A stretch of 6,290 nt of DNA from Planctomycetota bacterium. Lineage in GTDB: Bacteria > Planctomycetota > PLA2 > JAEUHO01. Below, in pieces: positions 1 through 5,710 of the stretch (position 1 is its first letter; every line of letters starts with the position of its first letter). A program made the translations under genes and the position numbers. The stretch lies in NCBI GenBank assembly GCA_024639415.1, contig JAHEIK010000023.1:7190-13479 (forward strand). Direction: 5' to 3'. Under the pieces are notes generated by a model. The model was given only the letters and a program-made list of their open reading frames with translations. It was not told where the DNA came from and did not search any database.

Positions 1-83
1 ACGTCAGGGTGGCCGGGACGGCCGTCTTCGGCCGCGAGGACCGAGCGGCCGCGATCCGTGCGCTCCGCTCCAGCGCCGCGTAA
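1..83 (+). CDS. rpe: Ribulose-phosphate 3-epimerase, C-terminal end (partial)
   Basis: This is the 3' end of a gene that begins left of the window. Codons run from base 3 to a TAA at 81-83 and read VRVAGTAVFGREDRAAAIRA followed by LRSSAA. The pattern V-A-G-[ST]-A-[VI]-F-G, then an acidic/Ala stretch and AIRALR, is the typical last beta-strand/phosphate-binding segment and final helix of ribulose-phosphate 3-epimerase. That enzyme is a TIM-barrel protein of the pentose phosphate and Calvin pathways that interconverts ribulose 5-phosphate and xylulose 5-phosphate. Only 26 complete codons are visible, with no catalytic residue, so the call rests on this C-terminal signature alone. Another phosphate-binding TIM barrel is possible (the same position in tryptophan synthase alpha is organised differently). 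The gene ends 29 bases before accD on the same strand, so co-transcription is likely. Confidence 0.62.
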   Translation, partial: VRVAGTAVFGREDRAAAIRALRSSAA

Positions 84-85
84 CC

Positions 86-113
86 TGTAGGGCTGTCCCC
101 TAGGAGCCCTGCA
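86..113 (+). promoter_or_regulatory. Predicted hairpin masking the accD start
   Basis: Bases 86-94 (TGTAGGGCT) can pair with 105-113 (AGCCCTGCA). This gives a 9-bp stem with one G-U wobble (88:111) and a 10-base loop (95-104). The 3' arm contains the last two bases of the Shine-Dalgarno AGGAG (102-106) and the A of the accD ATG, and the rest of the Shine-Dalgarno lies in the loop. The structure starts 3 bases after the upstream TAA (81-83), so a ribosome finishing rpe would be expected to melt the 5' arm. That would couple accD translation to the upstream gene. The pairing is seen directly. The regulatory role is inferred. Confidence 0.4.
102..106 (+). promoter_or_regulatory. Ribosome binding site of accD
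   Basis: AGGAG lies 6 bases before the ATG at 113, a near-ideal spacing. It supports this start over any internal Met. Part of it is inside the predicted hairpin at 86-113. Confidence 0.7.
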
Positions 114-1000
114 TGGCGTTCTTCCGCAAGAAGAAGGAAATCCCCGTCGGCCTTTGGATGAAGTGCCCGGCCTGCGGGAAGATGGCCTTCACCAAGACCG
201 TCGAGGAGAAGCTCAACTGCTGCCCTGAGTGCGATCACCACCTGAAGGTGAACGGACCCACGCGCGTGAAGCAGTTGCTCGACGAAGGCAGCTTCGAGAT
301 CCTCGGTGACGACCTCACGCCGAAGGACATCCTGCGCTTCAAGGACGAGCACTCCTACGAGGACAAGCTCAAGAAGACGGCTGCGAAGTCCGGCGTCAGC
401 GAGGCCTGCACGGCGGGCCGCGGCACGATCGACGGGCATCCGGTCACGATCGCCGCGCTCGACTTCACGTTCCGCGGCGGCTCGATGGGCGTCGTGGTGG
501 GGGAGCGCATCGCACTCGCTGCCGACGACGCCTACGAGCGCCGCGCGCCGCTGATCGTCGTGGCGACCTCCGGCGGCGCACGCATGCAGGAGGGGGCGCT
601 CTCCCTCATGCAGATGGCGAAGACCAGCGCCACGATCGCGCGCCTGCGCGAGAAGAGCATTCCGTACATCGTCATCCTGGCCGACCCGTGCACGGGCGGC
701 GTCAGCGCGTCCTTCGCGGCCCAGGGCGACGTGACGCTCGCCGAGCCCGGTGCGCTCATCGGCTTCGCCGGCCCGCGCGTCATCCAGAACACGATCAAGA
801 CCTCGCTGCCCGAGGGCTTCCAGCGCGCCGAGTTCCTGCTCGACAAGGGCTACGTCGACCGCATCGTGAACCGTCGCGAGCTGAAGCAGGAGCTGGCGAC
901 CCTGCTCGAGTTCCTGGCGCCGAAGGGCAAGCCGGAGGCCGTTGCAGCAACACCCGAAGCCGAGTCTCCCGAGGACGAGCCGGCGGAGGCGGCGAGCTAG
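113..1000 (+). CDS. accD: Acetyl-CoA carboxylase carboxyltransferase subunit beta
   Basis: This is the beta subunit of the cytoplasmic carboxyltransferase (with AccA, not in this window). The complex moves the carboxyl group from carboxybiotin on AccB to acetyl-CoA to form malonyl-CoA, the committed step of fatty acid synthesis. The 295-residue protein has the family's N-terminal zinc ribbon (C18, C21, C37, C40, followed by DHH). The crotonase-fold carboxyltransferase domain follows, with the signature GGARMQEGALSLMQMAKTSA starting at residue 154, the glycine pair G195-G196 in DPCTGGVSASFA, and EPGALIGFAGPRVI at 211-224. Then comes LPEGFQRAEFLLDKG. Length and order are normal for AccD. Two details are less usual. 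Position 193 is Cys where the family commonly has Thr (DPT-x-GG). The last 20 or so residues form an acidic, Ala/Pro/Glu-rich tail, probably disordered. The start is fixed by AGGAG at 102-106. The gene sits between rpe and a GNAT gene on the same strand. Confidence 0.97.
   Translation: MAFFRKKKEIPVGLWMKCPACGKMAFTKTVEEKLNCCPECDHHLKVNGPTRVKQLLDEGSFEILGDDLTPKDILRFKDEHSYEDKLKKTAAKSGVSEACTAGRGTIDGHPVTIAALDFTFRGGSMGVVVGERIALAADDAYERRAPLIVVATSGGARMQEGALSLMQMAKTSATIARLREKSIPYIVILADPCTGGVSASFAAQGDVTLAEPGALIGFAGPRVIQNTIKTSLPEGFQRAEFLLDKGYVDRIVNRRELKQELATLLEFLAPKGKPEAVAATPEAESPEDEPAEAAS
985..989 (+). promoter_or_regulatory. Ribosome binding site of the GNAT gene, inside accD
   Basis: GGAGG lies within the last accD codons, 13 bases before the ATG at 1003. 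The spacing is longer than optimal, so translation is probably helped by ribosomes ending accD at 998-1000, only 2 bases before this start. Confidence 0.45.
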
Positions 1001-1002
1001 CG

Positions 1003-1608
1003 ATGACGGCAGAGCGCGACGAGAGCCCGGCGGGGCAGGCGGACGAGCCCACCCCTGCGTTCACCATCCAGCAGGTGGACGTGGAAGACGTGCGCCCGCT
1101 GCGTCACAAGCATCTGCGTCCCGATCAACCGGAGGACGCCGTCTGCTACCAGAGCGACGCGGAGGAGACGTGCTGCCATTTCGCGGCACGCGACGCCCAA
1201 GGCAACGTGATCGGCACGGGCAGCCTGAACCGTGAGGACCGTGTGGCCGGCCAGCCGCCGTTTGGCACGCCGGGCATGCGCATTCGCGGGATCACGGTCG
1301 ACGACGCGTGGCGCGGCAAGGGCGTGGGCACGGCGATGATCGCGCACCTGCTCGAGTACGGTCGGGCGCAGGGCATCGCGGAGGCGTGGGGCAACGCGCG
1401 GACCGAGAACCTGCGCTTCTATGTGCGCAACGGTTTCAGGGAGGTCTCGGGTTCCTTCGAGATTCCCACGATCGGCGACCACGTCGTGGTGGCGCTGTCC
1501 CTGCTGCCCAAGGGCCGCAAGAAGCGCAAGAAGGCCAAGGGGAAGGCGGCGCCCGCCCCCGAGGGCGAGGCGGATGCCCCCGCGTCTGGGGGCGTCAGCG
1601 AGAGCTAG
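1003..1608 (+). CDS. GNAT-family N-acetyltransferase with lysine-rich tail
   Basis: This 201-residue protein is predicted to transfer an acetyl (or acyl) group from acetyl-CoA to an unknown amine. The start at 1003 is chosen because it falls 2 bases after the accD stop; the open frame extends further upstream only as a shadow of accD. An N-terminal segment of about 20 charged, proline-containing residues is followed by VRPLRHKHLRP (30-40), a stretch seen at the start of a common GNAT subgroup. Next come a strand pair around 56-76 (HFAARDAQGNVIGTGSL) and IRGITVDDAWRGKGVGTAMI (94-113). In this last stretch R104-G-K-G-V-G109 is the Q/R-x-x-G-x-G/A pyrophosphate loop that binds acetyl-CoA. ENLRFYVRNGFREV (135-148) is the usual C-terminal GNAT helix and strand. 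After residue 169 there is a basic run (KGRKKRKKAKGK, 170-181) and an Ala/Pro/Glu/Gly-rich end, probably disordered, which could bind nucleic acid or ribosomes. The substrate cannot be told from sequence. Tight linkage to accD suggests co-expression. Confidence 0.88.
   Translation: MTAERDESPAGQADEPTPAFTIQQVDVEDVRPLRHKHLRPDQPEDAVCYQSDAEETCCHFAARDAQGNVIGTGSLNREDRVAGQPPFGTPGMRIRGITVDDAWRGKGVGTAMIAHLLEYGRAQGIAEAWGNARTENLRFYVRNGFREVSGSFEIPTIGDHVVVALSLLPKGRKKRKKAKGKAAPAPEGEADAPASGGVSES
1605..1608. other. Shared CTAG stop codons of convergent genes
   Basis: The palindrome CTAG gives the plus-strand TAG (1606-1608) that ends the GNAT gene and, read on the other strand, the TAG (1607-1605) that ends the TesA-like gene. 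The two coding regions therefore overlap by 4 bases and no intergenic terminator can exist between them. Any terminator for either gene would lie inside the opposing coding sequence. Confidence 0.9.
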
Positions 1609-2303
1609 TCCCGCAGTACGCGCGCGAGCGGTGCGCGCAGGTTCTCCGCGAGCTTGCGATGCCCCTCGGCCGTCGGGTGGATCCCGTCGGCGAGGTTGAG
1701 TTTCGCGACGCCGGCCACGCCGTCCATGAAGAAGGGCACGTACGCCACATCCATGTCCTGGGCGATCCGCTCGTAGAGCGCGCGGAAGTCGCGCGTGTAG
1801 TCGGCGCCGTAGTTGGGCGGGAGTTGCATGCCCAGCAGCAGGGCGCGCGCACCCTGCTGCTCGACCTTGGCCAGGATCGCTCGGATGTTCTTCTCGCTTT
1901 CCGGAAGCGACAGGCCGCGGAAGCCGTCGTTGGCGCCCAGCTGGACGACGACGATCGCCGGCTTCTGCTTCAGGATCCAGTCCACACGCGCGAGGCCTGC
2001 GCCCGTCGTGTTGCCTGAGACCCCCGCGTTGACGAGGCGAAACGGCAGTCCCTCCTTGGCCAGGGTCCGCTGGAGGACCGCTGGAAAGGCCTCGTGCGAC
2101 GCCAGCTGCATGCCGGCGGACAACGAGTCGCCGAGGAACGCGACCGTCGGTGCGTCGGTCGGAATCGAGGGGGGCGTCTCCAGCGGCCGCGATGCCTTGG
2201 GTGCGGTGGGCGCAGGTGCCCGGCTCGGCTGCTCTTCCCCACAACCGAGGACGGCTGCCGTGCAGCAGAGGAGGACAAGCGTGAGCACGGCGCGAGGACC
2301 CAT
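1605..2303 (-). CDS. tesA: TesA-like SGNH esterase / lysophospholipase, probable lipoprotein
   Basis: This 232-residue SGNH hydrolase is related to E. coli TesA (acyl-CoA thioesterase I / lysophospholipase L1), which cleaves ester and thioester bonds of acyl substrates in the periplasm. All four SGNH blocks are present: GDSLSAG with nucleophile S60 (58-64), G97 in SGNTTGAGLAR, N125 in LGANDGFRGL, and D206/H209 in DGIHP. PNYG (163-166) and PFFM (190-193) also match TesA. The N-terminus MGPRAVLTLVLLCCTAAVLG-C is a signal sequence. V18-L19-G20-C21 is an acceptable though not perfect lipobox, so the mature enzyme may be lipid-anchored with a Pro/Ala-rich linker (about 22-52) before the domain. 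E. coli TesA is instead secreted as a soluble protein. The ATG at 2303 is chosen because the signal peptide begins there; frames further upstream run into the divergent gene. The gene is divergent from the ybbA/ybbP-like pair and ends tail-to-tail with the GNAT gene. Confidence 0.9.
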   Translation of the reverse strand: MGPRAVLTLVLLCCTAAVLGCGEEQPSRAPAPTAPKASRPLETPPSIPTDAPTVAFLGDSLSAGMQLASHEAFPAVLQRTLAKEGLPFRLVNAGVSGNTTGAGLARVDWILKQKPAIVVVQLGANDGFRGLSLPESEKNIRAILAKVEQQGARALLLGMQLPPNYGADYTRDFRALYERIAQDMDVAYVPFFMDGVAGVAKLNLADGIHPTAEGHRKLAENLRAPLARVLRD

Positions 2304-2376
2304 CGGCGCAACTATACTCCTGCCTCCAGCGTTCCCCCGGAGCCCGCTCGGGGCACCCCTCCATGGACCTTCAACG
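2304..2376. promoter_or_regulatory. Divergent promoter region between tesA-like and ybbA-like genes
   Basis: This 73-base spacer separates two divergent start codons, so both promoters must lie in it or in the adjoining coding ends. The clearest element is ACTATACT at 2311-2318. Read on the plus strand it gives TATACT (2313-2318), and on the minus strand TATAGT (2316-2311), each 5 of 6 to the sigma-70-type -10 consensus. No convincing -35 hexamer is seen at 16-18 bases on either side. On the minus strand the -10 ends 7 bases before the esterase ATG, so a transcript from it would be leaderless or nearly so. On the plus strand it would give a leader of roughly 50 bases. Confidence 0.5.
2317..2321 (-). 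promoter_or_regulatory. Possible ribosome binding site of the tesA-like gene
   Basis: On the minus strand AGGAG (2321-2317) lies 13 bases before the ATG at 2303, which is long for a Shine-Dalgarno. If the TATAGT at 2316-2311 is the real -10, this site would not be in the transcript at all. The two readings exclude each other. Confidence 0.25.
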
Positions 2377-2380
2377 ATGA
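2363..2380 (+). other. Possible 5-codon leader ORF overlapping the ybbA-like start
   Basis: ATG at 2363 opens the mini-ORF MDLQR, which ends at TGA 2378-2380. Its stop overlaps the ATG of the transporter ATPase (2377-2379) in an ATGA arrangement, as used for translational coupling. Neither ATG has a good Shine-Dalgarno in front. An ORF this short can easily arise by chance. Confidence 0.15.
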
Positions 2381-3063
2381 GTGCGCCCATTCTCGAGTGC
2401 CGCGGTGTGGGTAAGCACCTGCCATCCGGAGGGCGCGACCTCACGATTCTCGAAGGTATCGACCTGGTTGTGCCCCGGGGCGACTTCGTGGCGATCCTCG
2501 GACCCTCCGGCAGCGGCAAGTCGACGTTGCTCGGCTTGATGGCCGGCCTGGACCGCCCCAGCAGCGGCAGCGTGCTCCTCGAGGGGCGCGCCCTGGAGGA
2601 TCTGAACGAAGACGCCCTCGCGCGTATGCGCAGGCGCCGCGTGGGCTTCGTGTTCCAGGACTTCCAGTTGCTCGGCAATCTCACGGCGCGGGAGAACGTC
2701 TCCCTGCCACTGGAGTTGACGGGCGTGGACCAGGCCTGGGAGCGCGCGGGCGACATGCTGGAGCGCGTGGGGCTCGGCGCACGGACGCACCACTACCCTT
2801 CGCAGCTCTCGGGCGGTGAGCAGCAGCGCGTTGCGCTGGCGCGCGCCTTCGCACCCGAGCCGGCCCTGTTGCTCGCCGACGAGCCTACCGGCAACCTCGA
2901 CGCCAAGACCGGACGCGCTGCGCTCGACTTGCTCGTGGGGTTGCGCGAGAGCGCGGGCGCGACGCTCGTACTCGTGACCCACGACGATCAGGTTGCCGCC
3001 CGCGCCCAGCGCCGTGTGCATCTCGAGGCGGGACGTATCGTCCGTGAGGACGCCAGGGCGTGA
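2377..3063 (+). CDS. ybbA: ABC transporter ATP-binding protein, YbbA-like
   Basis: This 228-residue ATPase belongs to the LolD/MacB/YbbA type and powers the FtsX-type permease encoded next to it. It shows Walker A GPSGSGKST (42-50), the Q-loop glutamine Q94 in FVFQDFQLL, and the ABC signature LSGGEQQRVALARA (144-157). Walker B is ALLLADEP (163-170, with D168 and catalytic E169), followed by D-loop GNLD (172-175) and switch histidine H202 in LVTHDD. Length is typical for a stand-alone nucleotide-binding subunit. The ATG at 2377 gives a standard N-terminus (MSAPILECRGVGKHL) although no strong Shine-Dalgarno precedes it; an open frame upstream lies in the divergent gene and is not real. Divergence from a TesA-like gene identifies it as YbbA rather than LolD or MacB. 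It overlaps the permease gene by GTGA at 3060-3063, pointing to translational coupling and an equal supply of both subunits. Confidence 0.93.
   Translation: MSAPILECRGVGKHLPSGGRDLTILEGIDLVVPRGDFVAILGPSGSGKSTLLGLMAGLDRPSSGSVLLEGRALEDLNEDALARMRRRRVGFVFQDFQLLGNLTARENVSLPLELTGVDQAWERAGDMLERVGLGARTHHYPSQLSGGEQQRVALARAFAPEPALLLADEPTGNLDAKTGRAALDLLVGLRESAGATLVLVTHDDQVAARAQRRVHLEAGRIVREDARA
3046..3050 (+). promoter_or_regulatory. Ribosome binding site of the ybbP-like gene
   Basis: GAGGA in the last codons of the ATPase gene lies 9 bases before the GTG at 3060. It supports this GTG over the internal ATG at 3087 (residue Met10). Confidence 0.6.
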
Positions 3064-5570
3064 AGCCGTCAACCTACGTGCGCTGGATGCTGCGTGACTC
3101 GCGTGGCGCGCGAGGTCGCATGGTGTACTTCACCATCTGCCTCGCGGTGGGCGTCGCCGCCGTGGTGGGGACGGCCGCGCTGGCCGACGGCATCGACCGG
3201 GGCTTTGATCAGGAATCGCGCGCGATCCTCGGCGCGGATCTCACGGTGGATGCGAAGCGACCGCTACCGGCTGAGCTCGACGCGGCGCTGACGACCATCG
3301 ACGGTCTCGAGCGCTCCGACACCGTCGAGACCATGAGCATGGTGCTCGTGCCGGGCACCAAGGCCCGGAGCCGCCTCACCCGCGTCTTCGCCGTGCGCGG
3401 TAGCTACCCGCTCTACGGTGAGATCGTGACGGAGCCCCGTGGCGGTCTCGAGGCCCATCTCGGGCCGGACACGGTCGTTGTCGAGATCGACCTCCTGACA
3501 GCGCTCGGCATCGCCGTGGGTGACTCGGTACGCGTCGGCACCCAGATGCTGCGCGTTGCGGCCACGGCGACGGGCGGGCCGCAGCAGACCGGCTTCACGT
3601 CGTTTCTTGCGCCCCGGCTCTACGTGTCGCAGGAGGCCTTCGCGCGTACGGGCCTGCTCGGTTTCGGCTCGCGCGTGCAGTACCGGGCGTTGCTGCGTCT
3701 GCCGGGGCCGCCGACGCGTGAGCGGATCGATCGGCTCGTCGAGCGCCTCGAGGCGGCGGTACCGGACGCGGCCTATCTCGACTTCGATCCGTACCACCAG
3801 ATCGGGCGCGGGCGTCGCTGGATCCAGCGCATGGAGGGCTTCGTCGGCTTGGCGGCCTTGTTGTCGCTGGTGATCGGCGGGATCGGCGTGGCGTTGATCG
3901 TGCGCGCGTGGATCGCCGGCCGGACCCGGGCGATGGCGGTCATGCGCGCCCTGGGCGTGACGCCGACGCAGATCCTCGTGCTCTCGCTGGGACACACGCT
4001 GCTCTTGGCTCTGGCTGGGAGTGCCGTCGGCGCCGTCTTGGGGTGCCTGCTGCCAGTGGCCGTCCGAACGTGGGCGCCGTCCCTCCTGCCGGTCGAGATC
4101 GTGAGCGTGATACCCGTAGGGGCCGTCCTCCGCGGTGTCGGTCTGGGCGTGGGGTTGAGCCTCGCGTTCGCGCTGCCGGCCCTCTCGGCCATCTGGCGCG
4201 TCTCCCCGGCGCGCGTCCTGCGCTCGGATGCCGATCCGCTCCCGCCGCAGCGACTCGTGCAGGTGGCGTCGGCCGTCTTCCTGGTCGGAGCCGTCTTCGC
4301 CGCGGCGGTGGTGCAGGCCGACCAGACACGACACGCGGTCTGGTTCACAGGCGGCTTCGTCCTGCTGATCGGGCTGCTGTACCTCGCGGCGCGGGGCTTG
4401 CTCGCCTTCGCCCGCCGCGTACCGCGACGACGTCTGTCACCCTATCTCGTGCACGGCATCACGGCGCTCGCGCGGCCCGGCGCCGGTACGGTGGGGGCGG
4501 TCGTGGCGCTCGGCTTGGGCACGATGGTGATCACGGGTATCGCCCTCGTCGAGACACGCCTGCGAGAGGCGATTCTAGCGAATCTCCCCTCGACGGCGCC
4601 GAGCGTGTTCCTCATCGACATCCAGCCTGCGCAACGCGAGGCGGTGCGCGCGGAGCTGGAGGAGGTAGGCGCTCGGGAGATCGACGAGGTGCCGGTGGTG
4701 ATGGCACGCATTGCAGCCATCGACGGCACGTCGGTAGCCGAGATCGCGCAGGAGGAGGGCCGCGGCGGGTGGTCGTTGACCCGGGAGCAGCGTCTGACGT
4801 GGCGCAAGGAGCTCACCCCGGACAACGAGATCACGGCCGGCGCGCTCTGGAGTGATCCCGAGCGCAAGGAACTGAGCATCGAGGCCGGCTTCGCGAAGCG
4901 GCTCGGTGTGGACGTGGGGTCGCGCATCGAGTTCGACGTGCAGGGGGTGTCCGTGACGCTGCATGTGACGAGTCTGCGCACGGTGGAGTGGCAGAGTCTG
5001 TCGCTCAACTTCTTCCTCGTCGCGGAGCCGGGGGCGCTCCAGGGCGCGCCGGCTCTGTACCTGACGAGTGCGCTGGTGCCCGAGGCGCAGGAGCAGGTGC
5101 TGCAGGATCAACTGGCGGCCGCGGTGCCCAACGTGACCGTTCTCCGTGTCAGGGCCGTGCTGGATCAGGTCATGGCGCTGCTGGAGCGGATCGCATTGGG
5201 CTTGAGGATCCTGGGCGCGTTCACGGTACTGGCCGGACTCGCGATCCTCGCGGGCTCGGTCTCTGCTTCCGTGCTCCACCGTCGGCGTGAGGTCGCGTTG
5301 CTCAAGTCACTGGGCGTCACCCGGGGTGGCGTGGTGCGGCTCTTCTTGACCGAGTACGGTCTGTGCGGGGCCCTGGCCGGGCTGGTGGGGGGCGGCGGGG
5401 CCTTGTTGCTGGCGTGGACGTGGCTCGAGCACATCGCGGACCTGGACGTCTCCCTGCCGTGGCTGGCGCTGCCGACGGCGATGCTGGGGACGGCGATCCT
5501 GACGGCGGTCTGTGGCCTGGCCGCCAACTACCGGGCGCTGCGGGTCCGACCTCGCGAGGTTCTGCGTTGA
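3060..5570 (+). CDS. ybbP: FtsX-type ABC transporter permease, YbbP-like
   Basis: This is the membrane subunit of the transporter, 836 residues, close to the E. coli YbbP length of about 800. It starts with GTG overlapping the ATPase stop. Hydrophobic segments suggest about ten transmembrane helices: one near 22-42, four to six within 259-497 (around 259-283, 303-332, 348-376, 398-420, 427-450 and 473-497), and three near 708-735, 760-788 and 798-822. Two large extracytoplasmic domains lie at about 44-255 and 500-705. Two FtsX-like repeats carry the expected cytoplasmic motif that contacts the ATPase: RTRAMAVMRALGVTPTQ (288-304) and RRREVALLKSLGVTRGG (741-757). The segment LTWRKELTPDNEITAGALW (579-597) matches a conserved part of the YbbP family. 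Such permeases act as mechanotransmitters or extract lipophilic molecules from the membrane rather than forming a classical channel. With the TesA-like esterase next door, the likely substrate is a hydrophobic or acylated compound. This is inferred from gene context. Confidence 0.92.
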   Translation: MKPSTYVRWMLRDSRGARGRMVYFTICLAVGVAAVVGTAALADGIDRGFDQESRAILGADLTVDAKRPLPAELDAALTTIDGLERSDTVETMSMVLVPGTKARSRLTRVFAVRGSYPLYGEIVTEPRGGLEAHLGPDTVVVEIDLLTALGIAVGDSVRVGTQMLRVAATATGGPQQTGFTSFLAPRLYVSQEAFARTGLLGFGSRVQYRALLRLPGPPTRERIDRLVERLEAAVPDAAYLDFDPYHQIGRGRRWIQRMEGFVGLAALLSLVIGGIGVALIVRAWIAGRTRAMAVMRALGVTPTQILVLSLGHTLLLALAGSAVGAVLGCLLPVAVRTWAPSLLPVEIVSVIPVGAVLRGVGLGVGLSLAFALPALSAIWRVSPARVLRSDADPLPPQRLVQVASAVFLVGAVFAAAVVQADQTRHAVWFTGGFVLLIGLLYLAARGLLAFARRVPRRRLSPYLVHGITALARPGAGTVGAVVALGLGTMVITGIALVETRLREAILANLPSTAPSVFLIDIQPAQREAVRAELEEVGAREIDEVPVVMARIAAIDGTSVAEIAQEEGRGGWSLTREQRLTWRKELTPDNEITAGALWSDPERKELSIEAGFAKRLGVDVGSRIEFDVQGVSVTLHVTSLRTVEWQSLSLNFFLVAEPGALQGAPALYLTSALVPEAQEQVLQDQLAAAVPNVTVLRVRAVLDQVMALLERIALGLRILGAFTVLAGLAILAGSVSASVLHRRREVALLKSLGVTRGGVVRLFLTEYGLCGALAGLVGGGGALLLAWTWLEHIADLDVSLPWLALPTAMLGTAILTAVCGLAANYRALRVRPREVLR

Positions 5571-5578
5571 GGTGGTGG

Positions 5579-5594
5579 CAGCCAAATCTGGCTG
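5579..5594 (+). terminator. Small perfect stem-loop after the ybbP-like gene
   Basis: CAGCCA (5579-5584) and TGGCTG (5589-5594) form a perfect 6-bp stem with loop AATC, starting 8 bases after the permease stop. No T-run follows (the next bases are GTGGGTCGG), so it is not a classical intrinsic terminator. It may be a 3'-end stabilising hairpin or a weak terminator before the tRNA gene. Confidence 0.25.
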
Positions 5595-5634
5595 GTGGGT
5601 CGGCCGCTGCTATCCTCCGGCCCGGCAGTCGCGT

Positions 5635-5710
5635 TCCCCGATAGCTCAGTTGGTAGAGCAACTGACTGTTAATCAGTGGGTCGTAGGTTCAAGTCCTACT
5701 CGGGGAGCCA
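5635..5710 (+). tRNA. tRNA-Asn (anticodon GUU)
   Basis: This is a full 76-base cloverleaf. The acceptor stem TCCCCGA (5635-5641) pairs with TCGGGGA (5700-5706). The D stem is GCTC/GAGC (5644-5647 and 5656-5659), with loop AGTTGGTA. The anticodon stem ACTGA/TCAGT (5661-5665 and 5673-5677) holds the loop CTGTTAA, with anticodon GTT at 5668-5670, which reads AAC and AAU. The variable loop is GGGTC. The T stem GTAGG/CCTAC (5683-5687 and 5695-5699) has loop TTCAAGT. The discriminator is G5707, and CCA (5708-5710) is encoded in the gene. Every stem is fully paired, so the gene looks functional. It lies 64 bases after the permease gene. Only weak promoter-like sequence is seen upstream (TATCCT at 5611-5616 without a good -35). 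Confidence 0.97.

Noticed and set aside
688..1002. Upstream extension of the GNAT frame into accD
   Set aside because: The extension translates to low-complexity Arg/Gly-rich sequence out of frame with accD. The ATG at 1003 gives a normal GNAT N-terminus and sits next to the accD stop.
2334..2357. Hairpin in the C- and G-rich stretch upstream of the transporter gene
   Set aside because: The best pairing needs a bulge and leaves too small a loop, so it is not distinguishable from GC-rich background.
997..2364. Long minus-strand open frame of 455 codons across the GNAT and esterase genes
   Set aside because: It is rich in Arg/Ala/Gly/Pro with no domain, and it lies out of frame with the esterase whose SGNH motifs are intact. 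It is a GC-rich shadow frame.
1605..2756. Longer N-terminal version of the esterase starting near 2756
   Set aside because: It would cover the ATPase gene and bury the signal peptide. The start at 2303 gives an immediate signal sequence.
3264..4334. Minus-strand open frame of 356 codons opposite the permease
   Set aside because: Its composition (Arg, His, Gln, Asp, Gly) is what antisense reading of GC-rich codons gives. The plus-strand permease shows family motifs throughout.
5588..5616. Promoter for the tRNA gene (CTGGCT, 17 bases, TATCCT)
   Set aside because: It matches consensus at only 3 of 6 and 4 of 6 positions and overlaps the stem-loop at 5579-5594. This is too weak to call.
5635..5710. 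Integration site (attachment repeat) at the tRNA-Asn gene
   Set aside because: No second copy of the tRNA 3' end is seen in the window, and no integrase or mobile gene is present.
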